Shown: piece after piece, positions 56,701 through 64,000 of the stretch
How positions within the stretch are numbered: position 1 is the first letter of the stretch
Layout: each line of letters opens with the position of its first letter
DNA from: Nocardia colli
GTDB lineage: Bacteria; Actinomycetota; Actinomycetes; Mycobacteriales; Mycobacteriaceae
NCBI RefSeq assembly: GCF_008704205.1
Contig: NZ_VXLC01000001.1
Location: 992,001 to 1,056,000, forward strand
Length of the DNA: 64,000 nucleotides
Direction: 5' to 3'
Translations under genes and position numbers: made by a program
Notes under the pieces: model-generated
Database searches by the model: none
Seen by the model: the letters and a program-made list of their open reading frames with translations, nothing else
What the model was told of the DNA's origin: nothing

Positions 56701-58667
56701 CTGAGCACGTCGAACAACTCGAGTTCCAGGCAGAGACCCATCAGCTGCTCGAGCTGATGATCCATTCGGTCTACTCCAACAAGGACACCTTCCTGCGGGA
56801 GTTGATCTCGAATTCCTCGGACGCACTGGACAAACTGCGACTGGAGTCCTACCAGGACAAGGATCTACAGGTCGACACCGGCGACCTGCACATCGACCTC
56901 GTGGTCGACCGGGACAACCGGACCCTGACCGTGCGGGACAACGGCATCGGCATGTCCCGGGCCGAGGTAGTGGACCTGATCGGCACGCTGGCCAAGTCCG
57001 GCACCGCCGAACTGCGCAAGAAGCTCAACGAAGCCAAGAGCGCCGCCGCGGGCAACATCGACACCGCGGAACTGATCGGCCAGTTCGGCATCGGCTTCTA
57101 CTCGACCTTCATAGTCGCCGACAAGGTCACGCTGACCACCCGGCGCGCCGGGGAGACCGAGGGCACCCGCTGGGAGTCGGCCGCGGGCAGCTCGACCTAC
57201 ACCATCGAAACCCTGGCCGAGGCGCCGCAGGGCACCTCGGTCTCGTTGCAGCTCAAGCCCGCCGACGAGGACGACCACCTCTTCGACTACACCCAGGAGT
57301 GGAAGCTCCGGGAGATCGTCAAGAAGTACTCCGACTTCATCGCCTGGCCGATCCGCATGCAGGTGGAGCGCACCGTCACCGAGGGTGAGGGCGAGGAGAA
57401 GACCGAGCAGACGGTCGTCGAGGACCAGACGCTCAACTCCATGAAGGCGCTGTGGACCCGCCCGAAGAGCGAGGTCAGCGACGAGGAGTACAAGGAGTTC
57501 TACAAGCACGTCAGCCACGCCTGGGACGATCCGCTGGAGATCATCCCGATGAAGGCCGAGGGCACCTTCGAATACCAGGCGCTGCTGTTCCTGCCCTCGC
57601 AGGCGCCGTTCGACCTGTTCACCCGCGAGCACAAGCGCGGCGTGCAGCTCTACGTCAAGCGGGTGTTCATCATGGACAACTGCGAAGAGCTGATGCCGGA
57701 GTACCTGCGCTTCGTCAAGGGTGTGGTGGACGCGCAGGACCTGTCGCTCAACGTCTCCCGCGAGATCCTGCAGCAGGACCGACAGATCCGGATGATCCGC
57801 AAGCGGCTGGTCAAGAAGGTGCTGTCCACGGTCAAGGACCTGCAGGGCGCCGAGGACCAGACCAAGTACCAGACGTTCTGGAAGGAATTCGGCCGCGTCC
57901 TCAAGGAGGGCCTGCTCGGCGACACCGACAACCGGGAGACCATCCTGCAGGTCTCGTCGTTCGCCTCGACGAACTCCGAGTCCGAGGTGACCACGCTCGC
58001 CCAGTACGTCGAGCGGATGGCCGAGGGCCAGGACTCGATCTACTACATGACCGGCGAATCCCGGCAGCAGATCGAGAGCTCGCCGCACATGGAGGCGTTC
58101 CAGGCCAAGGGCCGCGAGGTGCTGATCCTGACCGACCCGGTCGACGAGATGTGGGTCGGCTCGGTGCCGGAGTTCGACGGCAAGGCGTTCGTCTCGATCG
58201 CCAAGGGCGAGGTCGACCTGGAGTCCGAGGAGGAGAAGAAGGCCTCCGAGGCGCTGCGCGAACAGCAGGACAAGGACTTCGCCGAGGTGCTCGGCTGGCT
58301 CGGCAAGGCGCTGGACGAGAGCGTCAAGGAGGTGCGCCTGACCAACCGGCTCACCACCTCACCCGCCTGCCTCGTCGGTGACGTCTTCGACTTCACCCCG
58401 ATGCTGGAGCGGATGTATCGCGCGTCCGGTCAGGCGATGCCGGAAACCAAGCGAATCCTCGAGCTCAACCCGACCCACCCGCTGGTCACCGGCCTGCGCG
58501 ACGCCTACGACACGCGCAAGGACGATGCCGACGCGGGCAAGGTTCCCGAGCTCACCGAGACCGCCGAATTGCTCTACGGCACCGCGGTATTGGCCGAGGG
58601 CGGCGAGCTGAAGGATCCGGCGCGGTTCGCGCACATCCTCACCGACCGGCTCACCCGCACGCTCTGA
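56697..58667 (+). CDS. htpG: Hsp90-family chaperone HtpG
   Basis: The 656-aa product has the GHKL ATPase domain: ELISNSSDALDKL, VRDNGIGMSR, TLAKSGT and GQFGIGFYS, the ATP-binding N, G1 and G2 boxes. The middle domain carries QLYVKRVFIMDN and SLNVSREILQQDR, including the catalytic Arg. The C-terminal dimerisation part follows. Length is typical. GTG 56697 overlaps the nuclease gene by 4 nt, so translation is coupled. A hairpin terminator follows. Confidence 0.95.
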   Translation: MTEHVEQLEFQAETHQLLELMIHSVYSNKDTFLRELISNSSDALDKLRLESYQDKDLQVDTGDLHIDLVVDRDNRTLTVRDNGIGMSRAEVVDLIGTLAKSGTAELRKKLNEAKSAAAGNIDTAELIGQFGIGFYSTFIVADKVTLTTRRAGETEGTRWESAAGSSTYTIETLAEAPQGTSVSLQLKPADEDDHLFDYTQEWKLREIVKKYSDFIAWPIRMQVERTVTEGEGEEKTEQTVVEDQTLNSMKALWTRPKSEVSDEEYKEFYKHVSHAWDDPLEIIPMKAEGTFEYQALLFLPSQAPFDLFTREHKRGVQLYVKRVFIMDNCEELMPEYLRFVKGVVDAQDLSLNVSREILQQDRQIRMIRKRLVKKVLSTVKDLQGAEDQTKYQTFWKEFGRVLKEGLLGDTDNRETILQVSSFASTNSESEVTTLAQYVERMAEGQDSIYYMTGESRQQIESSPHMEAFQAKGREVLILTDPVDEMWVGSVPEFDGKAFVSIAKGEVDLESEEEKKASEALREQQDKDFAEVLGWLGKALDESVKEVRLTNRLTTSPACLVGDVFDFTPMLERMYRASGQAMPETKRILELNPTHPLVTGLRDAYDTRKDDADAGKVPELTETAELLYGTAVLAEGGELKDPARFAHILTDRLTRTL

Positions 58668-58675
58668 TCCGGTCA

Positions 58676-58709
58676 CCGGCGAGGACCACCCCGCGGTGGT
58701 CCTCGCCGG
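58676..58709 (+). terminator. Hairpin after htpG
   Basis: CCGGCGAGGACCACC pairs perfectly with GGTGGTCCTCGCCGG around CCGC. There is no T-run, as is common for actinobacterial terminators. Confidence 0.78.
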
Positions 58710-58721
58710 CTGCTCGGCAGA

Positions 58722-59189
58722 ATGGGTGCCGTGTCGAATTCGACTGAGCCGGTGATCCGGGCGGCGCGGGCCGCGGACTACGACGCCATCGCGGGCGTGG
58801 TGGACGAGTGGTGGGGGCGCGCGATCCTGCCGGTGCTGCCACGGCTGTTTCTCGATCACTTCCATCGGACGAGCCTGGTCGCGGAGACCGGCGAGCGGCT
58901 GTCGGGGTTCCTGATCGGGTTTCCCTCGCCGTCGGAATCCGATGCGGCGTATATCCATTTCGTCGGGGTGCATCCGGATTCGCGCAAGAGCGGGCTGGCG
59001 CGGGAGCTCTACGAGCGGTTCTTCGCCACCGCGCGGGCGCATGACCGGCGGGTCGTCACGGCGGTGACCGCGCCGGCGAACGAGACGTCCATCGCGTTCC
59101 ACTCCCGGATGGGGTTCACCGTCGGCGGTCCGGTGCCGGACTACAACGGGCCGGGGCGTGACCTGATGACTTTCCGCCGCGCGATCTGA
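58722..59189 (+). CDS. GNAT-family N-acetyltransferase
   Basis: The 155-aa product shows the GNAT order: IRAARAADYDAI at the start, AAYIHFVGVHPDSRKSGLARELYERFF with the acetyl-CoA site (R/Q-x-x-G-x-A/G), and NETSIAFHSRMGFTVGG near the end. Substrate unknown. It stands alone after the htpG terminator. Confidence 0.85.
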   Translation: MGAVSNSTEPVIRAARAADYDAIAGVVDEWWGRAILPVLPRLFLDHFHRTSLVAETGERLSGFLIGFPSPSESDAAYIHFVGVHPDSRKSGLARELYERFFATARAHDRRVVTAVTAPANETSIAFHSRMGFTVGGPVPDYNGPGRDLMTFRRAI

Positions 59190-59352
59190 GTCCGTTTTGC
59201 CCTATTGAGCTGCTCTTAGAGTGAAACGATATGTTTCGCTACCTTCTGGCACTCGATTCGAAATCCTTCGCGCACAGCGATATTCGCCGGGTTTTGTGGT
59301 CTCTCACGGGGCGAAGCGGTTAAATTTGGGCGATCGAAAGGATCGTCAGCAT

Positions 59353-60162
59353 ATGTCCGGAAACCCTCTCGCCGTTGCCGAGCCGTGGGATCTCGTCGCC
59401 GACGGCTACGCCGAATTCGCGTCCGCGATCATGCAGCCCTTCTCCGACCGGGCGCTCGAATTCGCCTCGCTGACACCGTCTTCCCAGGTCATCGACGTCG
59501 CCGCGGGGACGGGGCTATTGAGTCTGCTGGCCGCGCCGCAGGTCGCGCAGGTGCAGGCCATCGACTTCTCCGCCCCGATGATCGACCGGCTCACCGCCGC
59601 GGCGGGGGCGGCCGGATTGACCAATATCGAGGCGCGCGTGGGTGACGGGCAGTCCCTGCCCTTCGACGACGACCGTTTCGACGCCGGGTTTTCCATGTTC
59701 GGGCTGATGTTCTTTCCCGAGCGCGGCAAGGGTTTCGCCGAATTGTTCCGGGTGCTGCGGCCCGGCGGCACGGCCGTGGTGTCCAGCTGGGCGCCGGTCG
59801 TCGAATCGCCGCTGATGCGGATGATGTTCGGCGCCTTCCACGCCGCCGATCCGAGCATCCAGGAGCCGCAACCCAACTACCTCAGCCTGGAGAATCCCGA
59901 GGTCTTCCAGACCGAGATGCGCCGGGCCGGCTTCGAAGCCGTGTCCATCCAACGGCATTCGACCTCGCTCGCCTTCGACAGCGCCGAGCAGATGTGGGAC
60001 ACCATGGTGCGCAGCAGCGCGCCGCTGGGACTCATGCGCCGCACGGTCGGCGAACAGGTCTGGGCCGAACGGGTCGCGCTGATGAAGTCCTATCTGGCCG
60101 AGCACTATCGGCCGCAGCAGCCGCTGTCCACCACCGCGTTCCTCGGCATCGGGCACAAATAA
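59353..60162 (+). CDS. SAM-dependent methyltransferase, class I
   Basis: The 269-aa product (ATG 59353) has motif I VIDVAAGTGLLSL, motif II-like QAIDFSAPMIDRL, VGDGQSLPFDDDRFDAGFSMFG and LRPGGTAVVSSW, a ubiE-like pattern. The substrate is not evident. The upstream open frame (from 59221) lacks homology. A bidirectional hairpin follows directly. Confidence 0.87.
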   Translation: MSGNPLAVAEPWDLVADGYAEFASAIMQPFSDRALEFASLTPSSQVIDVAAGTGLLSLLAAPQVAQVQAIDFSAPMIDRLTAAAGAAGLTNIEARVGDGQSLPFDDDRFDAGFSMFGLMFFPERGKGFAELFRVLRPGGTAVVSSWAPVVESPLMRMMFGAFHAADPSIQEPQPNYLSLENPEVFQTEMRRAGFEAVSIQRHSTSLAFDSAEQMWDTMVRSSAPLGLMRRTVGEQVWAERVALMKSYLAEHYRPQQPLSTTAFLGIGHK

Positions 60163-60195
60163 AAGCCGCCGCCGACCTCGGTCGGCAGCGGCTTT
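60162..60195. terminator. Bidirectional hairpin terminator
   Basis: AAAGCCGC-c-GCCGAC pairs with GTCGGC-a-GCGGCTTT around CTCG. Read on the minus strand it ends in a T-rich run, so it suits both the methyltransferase and the convergent SDR gene. Confidence 0.85.
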
Positions 60196-60213
60196 CGGGT
60201 TCTGCTCGGTGCT

Positions 60214-60981
60214 TTAGCGCGGGGCCATGCGCAGCGCGCCGTCCATGCGGATGGTCTCGCCGTTGAGGTAGTCGTGCTCGACGATGTACTGCGACAGCTG
60301 CGCGTACTCGTCCGGGCGGCCCAGGCGGGACGGGAACGGGACGCCGGCCTCGAGGCCCTTGCGGTACTCCTCGGTGACGCCGGCCAGCATCGGGGTGTCG
60401 ATGATGCCGGGGGCGATGGTGTTCACCCGGATGCCGAACTGGGCCAGGTCGCGCGCGGCCGGCACGGTCATGCCGTGCACGCCGCCCTTGGACGCCGAGT
60501 ACGCGATCTGGCCGATCTGGCCCTCGAACGCGGCGACCGAGGCGGTGTTGATGATGACGCCGCGCTGGCCGTACTCGTCGACCGTGTCCGTCTTGCTGAT
60601 CGCGTCGGCGGCCAGCCGCATGACGTTGAACGTGCCAAGCAGGTTCACCGTGATGACGGTGCGGAACAGCTCCAGATCGTGCGGGCCGTTCTTGGACAGG
60701 ATGCGCCCGGCCCAGCCGACGCCGGCGCAGTTGACCACGATGCGCAGCGGCGCGCCCGACTCGACGACCTTCGCGACCGCCGCGGCGACCTCGTCATTGC
60801 TGGTCACATCGGCCGGAATGAGGGTGACCCCGGCTGGCACGTTGTCCCCGGCCCGCTCGATCGACTGCGGCACATCAAGGCCGAAAACAGTGGCCCCCAG
60901 CTCGGCGAAACGCTTGGCAGTGGCGGCGCCGAGGCCGGATGCGCCTCCGGTGACAATGGCGGCGGAACCCGAAATCTCCAC
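60214..60981 (-). CDS. SDR dehydrogenase, 17beta-HSD10/3-hydroxyacyl-CoA type
   Basis: The 255-aa product starts VEISGSAAIVTGGASGLGAATAKRF at a GTG with AGAGGA upstream. NCAGVG, the catalytic Ser region INTASVAAFEGQ, YSASKGG and ETIRMDGALRM are the family marks. The pattern matches type II 3-hydroxyacyl-CoA dehydrogenases that act in beta-oxidation of branched or steroid acyl-CoAs. No operon partner is close. Confidence 0.85.
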   Translation of the reverse strand: MEISGSAAIVTGGASGLGAATAKRFAELGATVFGLDVPQSIERAGDNVPAGVTLIPADVTSNDEVAAAVAKVVESGAPLRIVVNCAGVGWAGRILSKNGPHDLELFRTVITVNLLGTFNVMRLAADAISKTDTVDEYGQRGVIINTASVAAFEGQIGQIAYSASKGGVHGMTVPAARDLAQFGIRVNTIAPGIIDTPMLAGVTEEYRKGLEAGVPFPSRLGRPDEYAQLSQYIVEHDYLNGETIRMDGALRMAPR

Positions 60982-61108
60982 GATGGTCCTCTCGTTCGTG
61001 ACAGCCAGTTGGCCCTTCGTCAATTGCACCCTAACGGTTCCCCCACCCAACCCCCATGAGGACTCCCTCTCACTCCGGAAAGGACCATCGCCGAGCTTCG
61101 GGCGGGGG

Positions 61109-61861
61109 CTACTGGAGGGTCACTTTGGCGCCGCCGGAGAACATCGAGTCGTGCAGCATGATGTGGCTCGGCACCGCATCGGCAGGCAGGTCGAACACGA
61201 CCTGAGCGGTCACGGTGTTGCCCGGGTTCACGCTGGCATACATGCTCGTGTCGGCCTGCAGGTTGATCGCGGCCATGCTGTCGTTCTCGAACTTGCGGTT
61301 CTTGCTGTCGAACAGATATTGGGCGCTCGGGCTGAAGCCCTGCGGCTTGTTGGACGTGTTCTTCACGGTCATCGAGACGATCGTGTACGCGCCCTGGGCT
61401 TTTCGCTGCAGGTACGGGTTGTCGCCCACTTCACCGAGGCCGACCTGGACGCCGGTGACGACGAACTCGAATTTGCCGTCCCGTACCGGGGTGTTGAGGC
61501 CGGGCGCGGCCGTCGATGGCTTTTCCGCCGATGGCTTCGCGGCCGGCGGGGCAGCGGATTCGCCTGCCGCCCCGACGGCCGGCGCGGATGCCGGACTGCT
61601 GGCAGTGGTGTCGGTCTTCTTGTCGTCTCCGCTGTTGACGGCAGCGATCACCGCGCTGAACCCGCACAACCCGATAATGACCGCGACCACGATGAGCACG
61701 ATCTTGCCGCCACTGGATTTCTTCTTCGGCGGTTGACCGTATCCGGGCGGCGGTGCGAACTGTCCGGGTTGCGGTGGTTGCTGCCCGCTGGGCAGAGGCG
61801 GGTTGCCCCACTGGGGATTCGGCGGTTGCTGCGGTGGGAATTCGCCTTGCGGTGACGTCAT
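61109..61861 (-). CDS. DUF4352 membrane-anchored protein
   Basis: The 250-aa product has a Pro/Gln-rich cytosolic start (PPQQPPNPQWGNPPLPSGQQ), one helix (IVLIVVAVIIGLCGFSAVIAAV), a low-complexity Ala/Pro linker and a beta-rich DUF4352 domain (FEFVVTGVQVGLGEVGDN, YTIVSMTVKNTSN, GNTVTAQVVFDLP). The domain faces outward. Function unknown; such proteins often bind small ligands in the envelope. Confidence 0.82.
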   Translation of the reverse strand: MTSPQGEFPPQQPPNPQWGNPPLPSGQQPPQPGQFAPPPGYGQPPKKKSSGGKIVLIVVAVIIGLCGFSAVIAAVNSGDDKKTDTTASSPASAPAVGAAGESAAPPAAKPSAEKPSTAAPGLNTPVRDGKFEFVVTGVQVGLGEVGDNPYLQRKAQGAYTIVSMTVKNTSNKPQGFSPSAQYLFDSKNRKFENDSMAAINLQADTSMYASVNPGNTVTAQVVFDLPADAVPSHIMLHDSMFSGGAKVTLQ

Positions 61862-62024
61862 CTGTCTTGCCTTCTGCGAGAAGTGATGGAACTGATGACG
61901 CCTCTATCGACCCGTTGTGACCTGCGTTACGTTTCATGTGCTAACGGCATAACTGAAATACCCGCAGGCAGGCGGCTATTTCGGCCGGTCCGCGCGGCCA
62001 TTCGGGGGTCCGCAGATTTATTTG

Positions 62025-62038
62025 CGAACAAACGTGTT
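62025..62038. promoter_or_regulatory. TetR-type operator candidate upstream of SDR
   Basis: GAACAAACGTGTTC has GAACA/TGTTC arms around AACG and lies 22-35 nt before the SDR start at 62060. The neighbouring TetR gene is the obvious candidate. Coordinates may be off by one. Confidence 0.5.
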
Positions 62039-62059
62039 CATTGGTGGTACCGTCGCTGC

Positions 62060-62938
62060 ATGAAGCTGTTCGCGGGGGCGTCTGTTGCTGGGCGCAAGGT
62101 TTTGATCACGGGGGCGGCGCGGGGGATCGGGGCCGCGCTGGCTCGGCAGTTGCATGCGGGTGGGGCGCAGGTGGCGTTGCTGGGGTTGGAGGGGGAGTTG
62201 CTGGGGGAGGTGGCTCGGGAGTGTGGGGACGCGCCGTGGCGGTATTGCGATGTGGGGGATCGTGAGCAGGTGGATCGGGTGGTGACGACGCTGGTGGGGG
62301 AGCTCGGCGGGCTCGATGTGGTGGTGGCGAACGCGGGGGTGGCGCGGCAGTTGCCGTTGATCGGGGGCGATCCGGCGGTGATGGAGGAGACGCTGGCGGT
62401 CAATGTGCTCGGCGTCTATTACACGTTGCGGGCGGCGGGGCCGCACATCAGTCATCCGAACGGCTATGCGCTGGTCGTCTCCTCGCTCGCGGCGGCGGTG
62501 CATCTGCCGCTGGTCGGGGCGTACAGCGCGTCGAAGGCCGCGGTGGAGGCGCTCGGCAATACGCTGCGGATCGAGCTCAAACACACCGGAGCGAAGGTCG
62601 GCGTCGCGTACTTCGCCGAACTCGACACCGACATGACCTCGCGCGGATTCGGCACCGCCGCGGCGCGCGCGATCATCGGCCGGTCTACCGTGTCCGGCGT
62701 CGCGCCGCTCGGGCCGGCCATCGATTCGGTGGAGAAGGCGATCGCGCGGCGGCGTCGGCAGGTGGTCTCGCCCTGGTGGGTGGCGGTGGTGCTGCCGTTC
62801 CGGCCGATCGCCCAGCGCGTGATCGCGATCGCGCTGCGCCGAGGCGTACGGCGGGCGCTGGAGATCGCGCGGAACGAAGAAGCACCCTTCACTACGGACC
62901 AACCGGACAGACCCCGCAAAATGGAGCGGAAAGCTTAG
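62060..62938 (+). CDS. SDR dehydrogenase with membrane-like C-terminus
   Basis: The 292-aa product has GAARGIGAAL, ANAGVAR, SSLAAAVHLPLVGAYSASKAAV (Ser, Tyr and Lys in place) and a longer C-terminal part with a hydrophobic patch (VVSPWWVAVVLPFRPIAQRVI). This extended form resembles mycobacterial SDRs that act on lipids. It starts at ATG 62060 just after a palindromic operator and is followed by a tetR gene 24 nt downstream. Confidence 0.83.
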   Translation: MKLFAGASVAGRKVLITGAARGIGAALARQLHAGGAQVALLGLEGELLGEVARECGDAPWRYCDVGDREQVDRVVTTLVGELGGLDVVVANAGVARQLPLIGGDPAVMEETLAVNVLGVYYTLRAAGPHISHPNGYALVVSSLAAAVHLPLVGAYSASKAAVEALGNTLRIELKHTGAKVGVAYFAELDTDMTSRGFGTAAARAIIGRSTVSGVAPLGPAIDSVEKAIARRRRQVVSPWWVAVVLPFRPIAQRVIAIALRRGVRRALEIARNEEAPFTTDQPDRPRKMERKA

Positions 62939-62962
62939 CCGACCCGACCCCGGAGCCATCGA

Positions 62963-63637
62963 ATGACCGAATCGGCAACCAGCGCACGCCAACTCCCGCG
63001 CGGCAGGCACGGCCTGCCGCGTGAGCAGGTGGTGGCCTCGCAGCGTGAGCGCATCCTGATCGCGATGGCCGAGGCGATGGTGGAGAACGGTTATGTCGGC
63101 ACGTCGGTCGCGGCGATCCTGAAACGCGCCGGGGTGTCCCGGGAGACGTTCTACGAGCAGTTCCGTTCCAAGGAGGCCTGTTTCGAGGCCGCCTACGAGC
63201 GGGCCGTGCAGAACCTGCTCGGCCGCATCGCGGATGCCGCCGAGGACGCCGACGATCCGGCCGCCGCGGAACCCGAGCCGGACCGCATGGTCAAGATGGA
63301 CCGGATCTTCGCCGCCTACCTGCAGCACTTGGTCGACGACCCGGCCAGCGCGCGGCTGTTCCTGGTGGAGGTCTACGCGGTCGGCACGGCGGCCCTGGCG
63401 CGCCGGGCGAAACTGCAGGAGCTGTTCGTCGGGCTGATCGCCGACGTGCTCGGCGCCCGGACCGATGAGCAGCGCTTCGCCTGCCAGACCCTGGCCGCCG
63501 CGATCAGCGCGATGGTCACCGGCCGGATCGCGGCCGACGACTCGGCCGGTCTGCTCGCACTGCGGGTTCCGCTGCTGAATCTGGTCCGCCGCGGCGGCGA
63601 GTTGTTCGGGGACGCGCTGGCCGAGTCACATCCTTGA
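62963..63637 (+). CDS. TetR/AcrR-family regulator
   Basis: The 224-aa product has the TetR DNA-binding helix set (RERILIAMAEAMVENGYVGTSVAAILKRAGVSRETFYEQF, in pieces) and a C-terminal ligand domain. It follows the SDR gene on the same strand after 24 nt, so both are probably one transcript, autoregulated through the palindrome at 62025. Ligand unknown. Confidence 0.88.
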   Translation: MTESATSARQLPRGRHGLPREQVVASQRERILIAMAEAMVENGYVGTSVAAILKRAGVSRETFYEQFRSKEACFEAAYERAVQNLLGRIADAAEDADDPAAAEPEPDRMVKMDRIFAAYLQHLVDDPASARLFLVEVYAVGTAALARRAKLQELFVGLIADVLGARTDEQRFACQTLAAAISAMVTGRIAADDSAGLLALRVPLLNLVRRGGELFGDALAESHP

Positions 63638-63684
63638 TCAGGCGCGCGAACTCGTAACTGCTCCGATTCGTCCCCGAGCACCGA

Positions 63685-64000
63685 CTACCGATGCAGTTCG
63701 GGATCCGTCGCCGGAGCAGCCGACGGCACGTCGGGCGCCACCGGCGCGGGCCGCAGCGCGCGGACGATCAGCATGACCGCCGCACCCAGCGCGGGTGCGA
63801 TCACGGCCAGCGCGGCGACGACCAGCCCACTCAGCGAAGGCGCGGCCGTCGAGATCAGCGTCGCCGCACCGAAGTACAGGAACAGCAGACCCGACCCGAT
63901 CCCGATGGCCCGCTCCGGCAGATGCTTGCCGACCAGGATGCCGATGCCGATGGCCAGCGCGTCGGCGGCGACCATGCCGATCGTCGAGCCGATCCACACG
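63685..64000 (-). CDS. GDT1/TMEM165-family membrane protein, C-terminal part (runs off window)
   Basis: The visible 105 codons encode [19 protein letters not shown], a helix with the GDT1/UPF0016 signature region, then two more hydrophobic helices and a Pro-rich tail. The family exports Mn2+ or Ca2+. The N-terminal half with the first ExGD motif lies beyond the window. Confidence 0.8.
   Translation of the reverse strand, partial: VWIGSTIGMVAADALAIGIGILVGKHLPERAIGIGSGLLFLYFGAATLISTAAPSLSGLVVAALAVIAPALGAAVMLIVRALRPAPVAPDVPSAAPATDPELHR

Overview
The window is high-GC actinobacterial DNA, most likely a chromosome segment of Nocardia or a close relative in the Nocardiaceae. The grounds are the FhaA/FhaB pair beside a tRNA-Leu gene, a fused LysX (membrane lysyl-transferase plus lysyl-tRNA synthetase), a cutinase, a secreted chorismate mutase, MMPL and LIP-type lipase genes, frequent GTG starts and GTGA overlaps. 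fhaA and gltBD both lie near oriC in related genomes, so the window is probably origin-proximal. That placement is inference.

Region 1 (1-2113) holds the start of fhaB, all of fhaA and a tRNA-Leu(CAG). Region 2 (about 2099-12593) looks like a decayed integrative element lodged in the 3' end of that tRNA. A 13-bp copy of the tRNA end recurs at 12581-12593 and is followed at once by a strong hairpin terminator. The element carries two pieces of a broken tyrosine integrase, several unknown genes, a membrane-anchored Mrr-like nuclease, a PIN-domain toxin with an excisionase-like antitoxin, an XRE/ImmA peptidase translationally coupled to a protein with a TGT-like zinc motif, and a convergent winged-helix/unknown gene pair behind a palindromic operator.

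Region 3 (12.6-21.9 kb) has an MMPL transporter, a secreted lipase, a divergent OYE-type oxidoreductase/SDR pair with KstR-like boxes between them, a secreted propeller-like protein, and a gene-poor stretch rich in DnaA-box-like 9-mers. Region 4 (21.9-31.3 kb) has divergent SpoIIM-like and RDD membrane proteins, a nucleoside/adenine deaminase-like gene, a MoxR/DUF58/DUF4129 cluster, and a TetR/MFS efflux pair with paired palindromic operators. Region 5 (31.3-44.3 kb) has a membrane adenylate cyclase, a DUF4407 protein, secreted chorismate mutase, gltB-gltD (glutamate synthase) behind a long leader with a five-codon mini-ORF, and a cutinase.

Region 6 (44.3-54.8 kb) has a small secreted His-rich protein, a histidine phosphatase, lysX, an S4 protein, RraA, two DUF5313 paralogues, an SRPBCC protein, a ycnI-copC-copD copper cluster and a DUF6474-like protein. 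Region 7 (55-64 kb) has a RecB-like nuclease coupled to htpG, a GNAT acetyltransferase, a methyltransferase, two SDRs, a DUF4352 protein, a TetR regulator and a partial GDT1-family membrane protein.

The less ordinary material is the tRNA-Leu island, above all the ImmA/TGT-like pair and the PH-like-domain nuclease, together with the DnaA-box cluster outside a dnaA locus.
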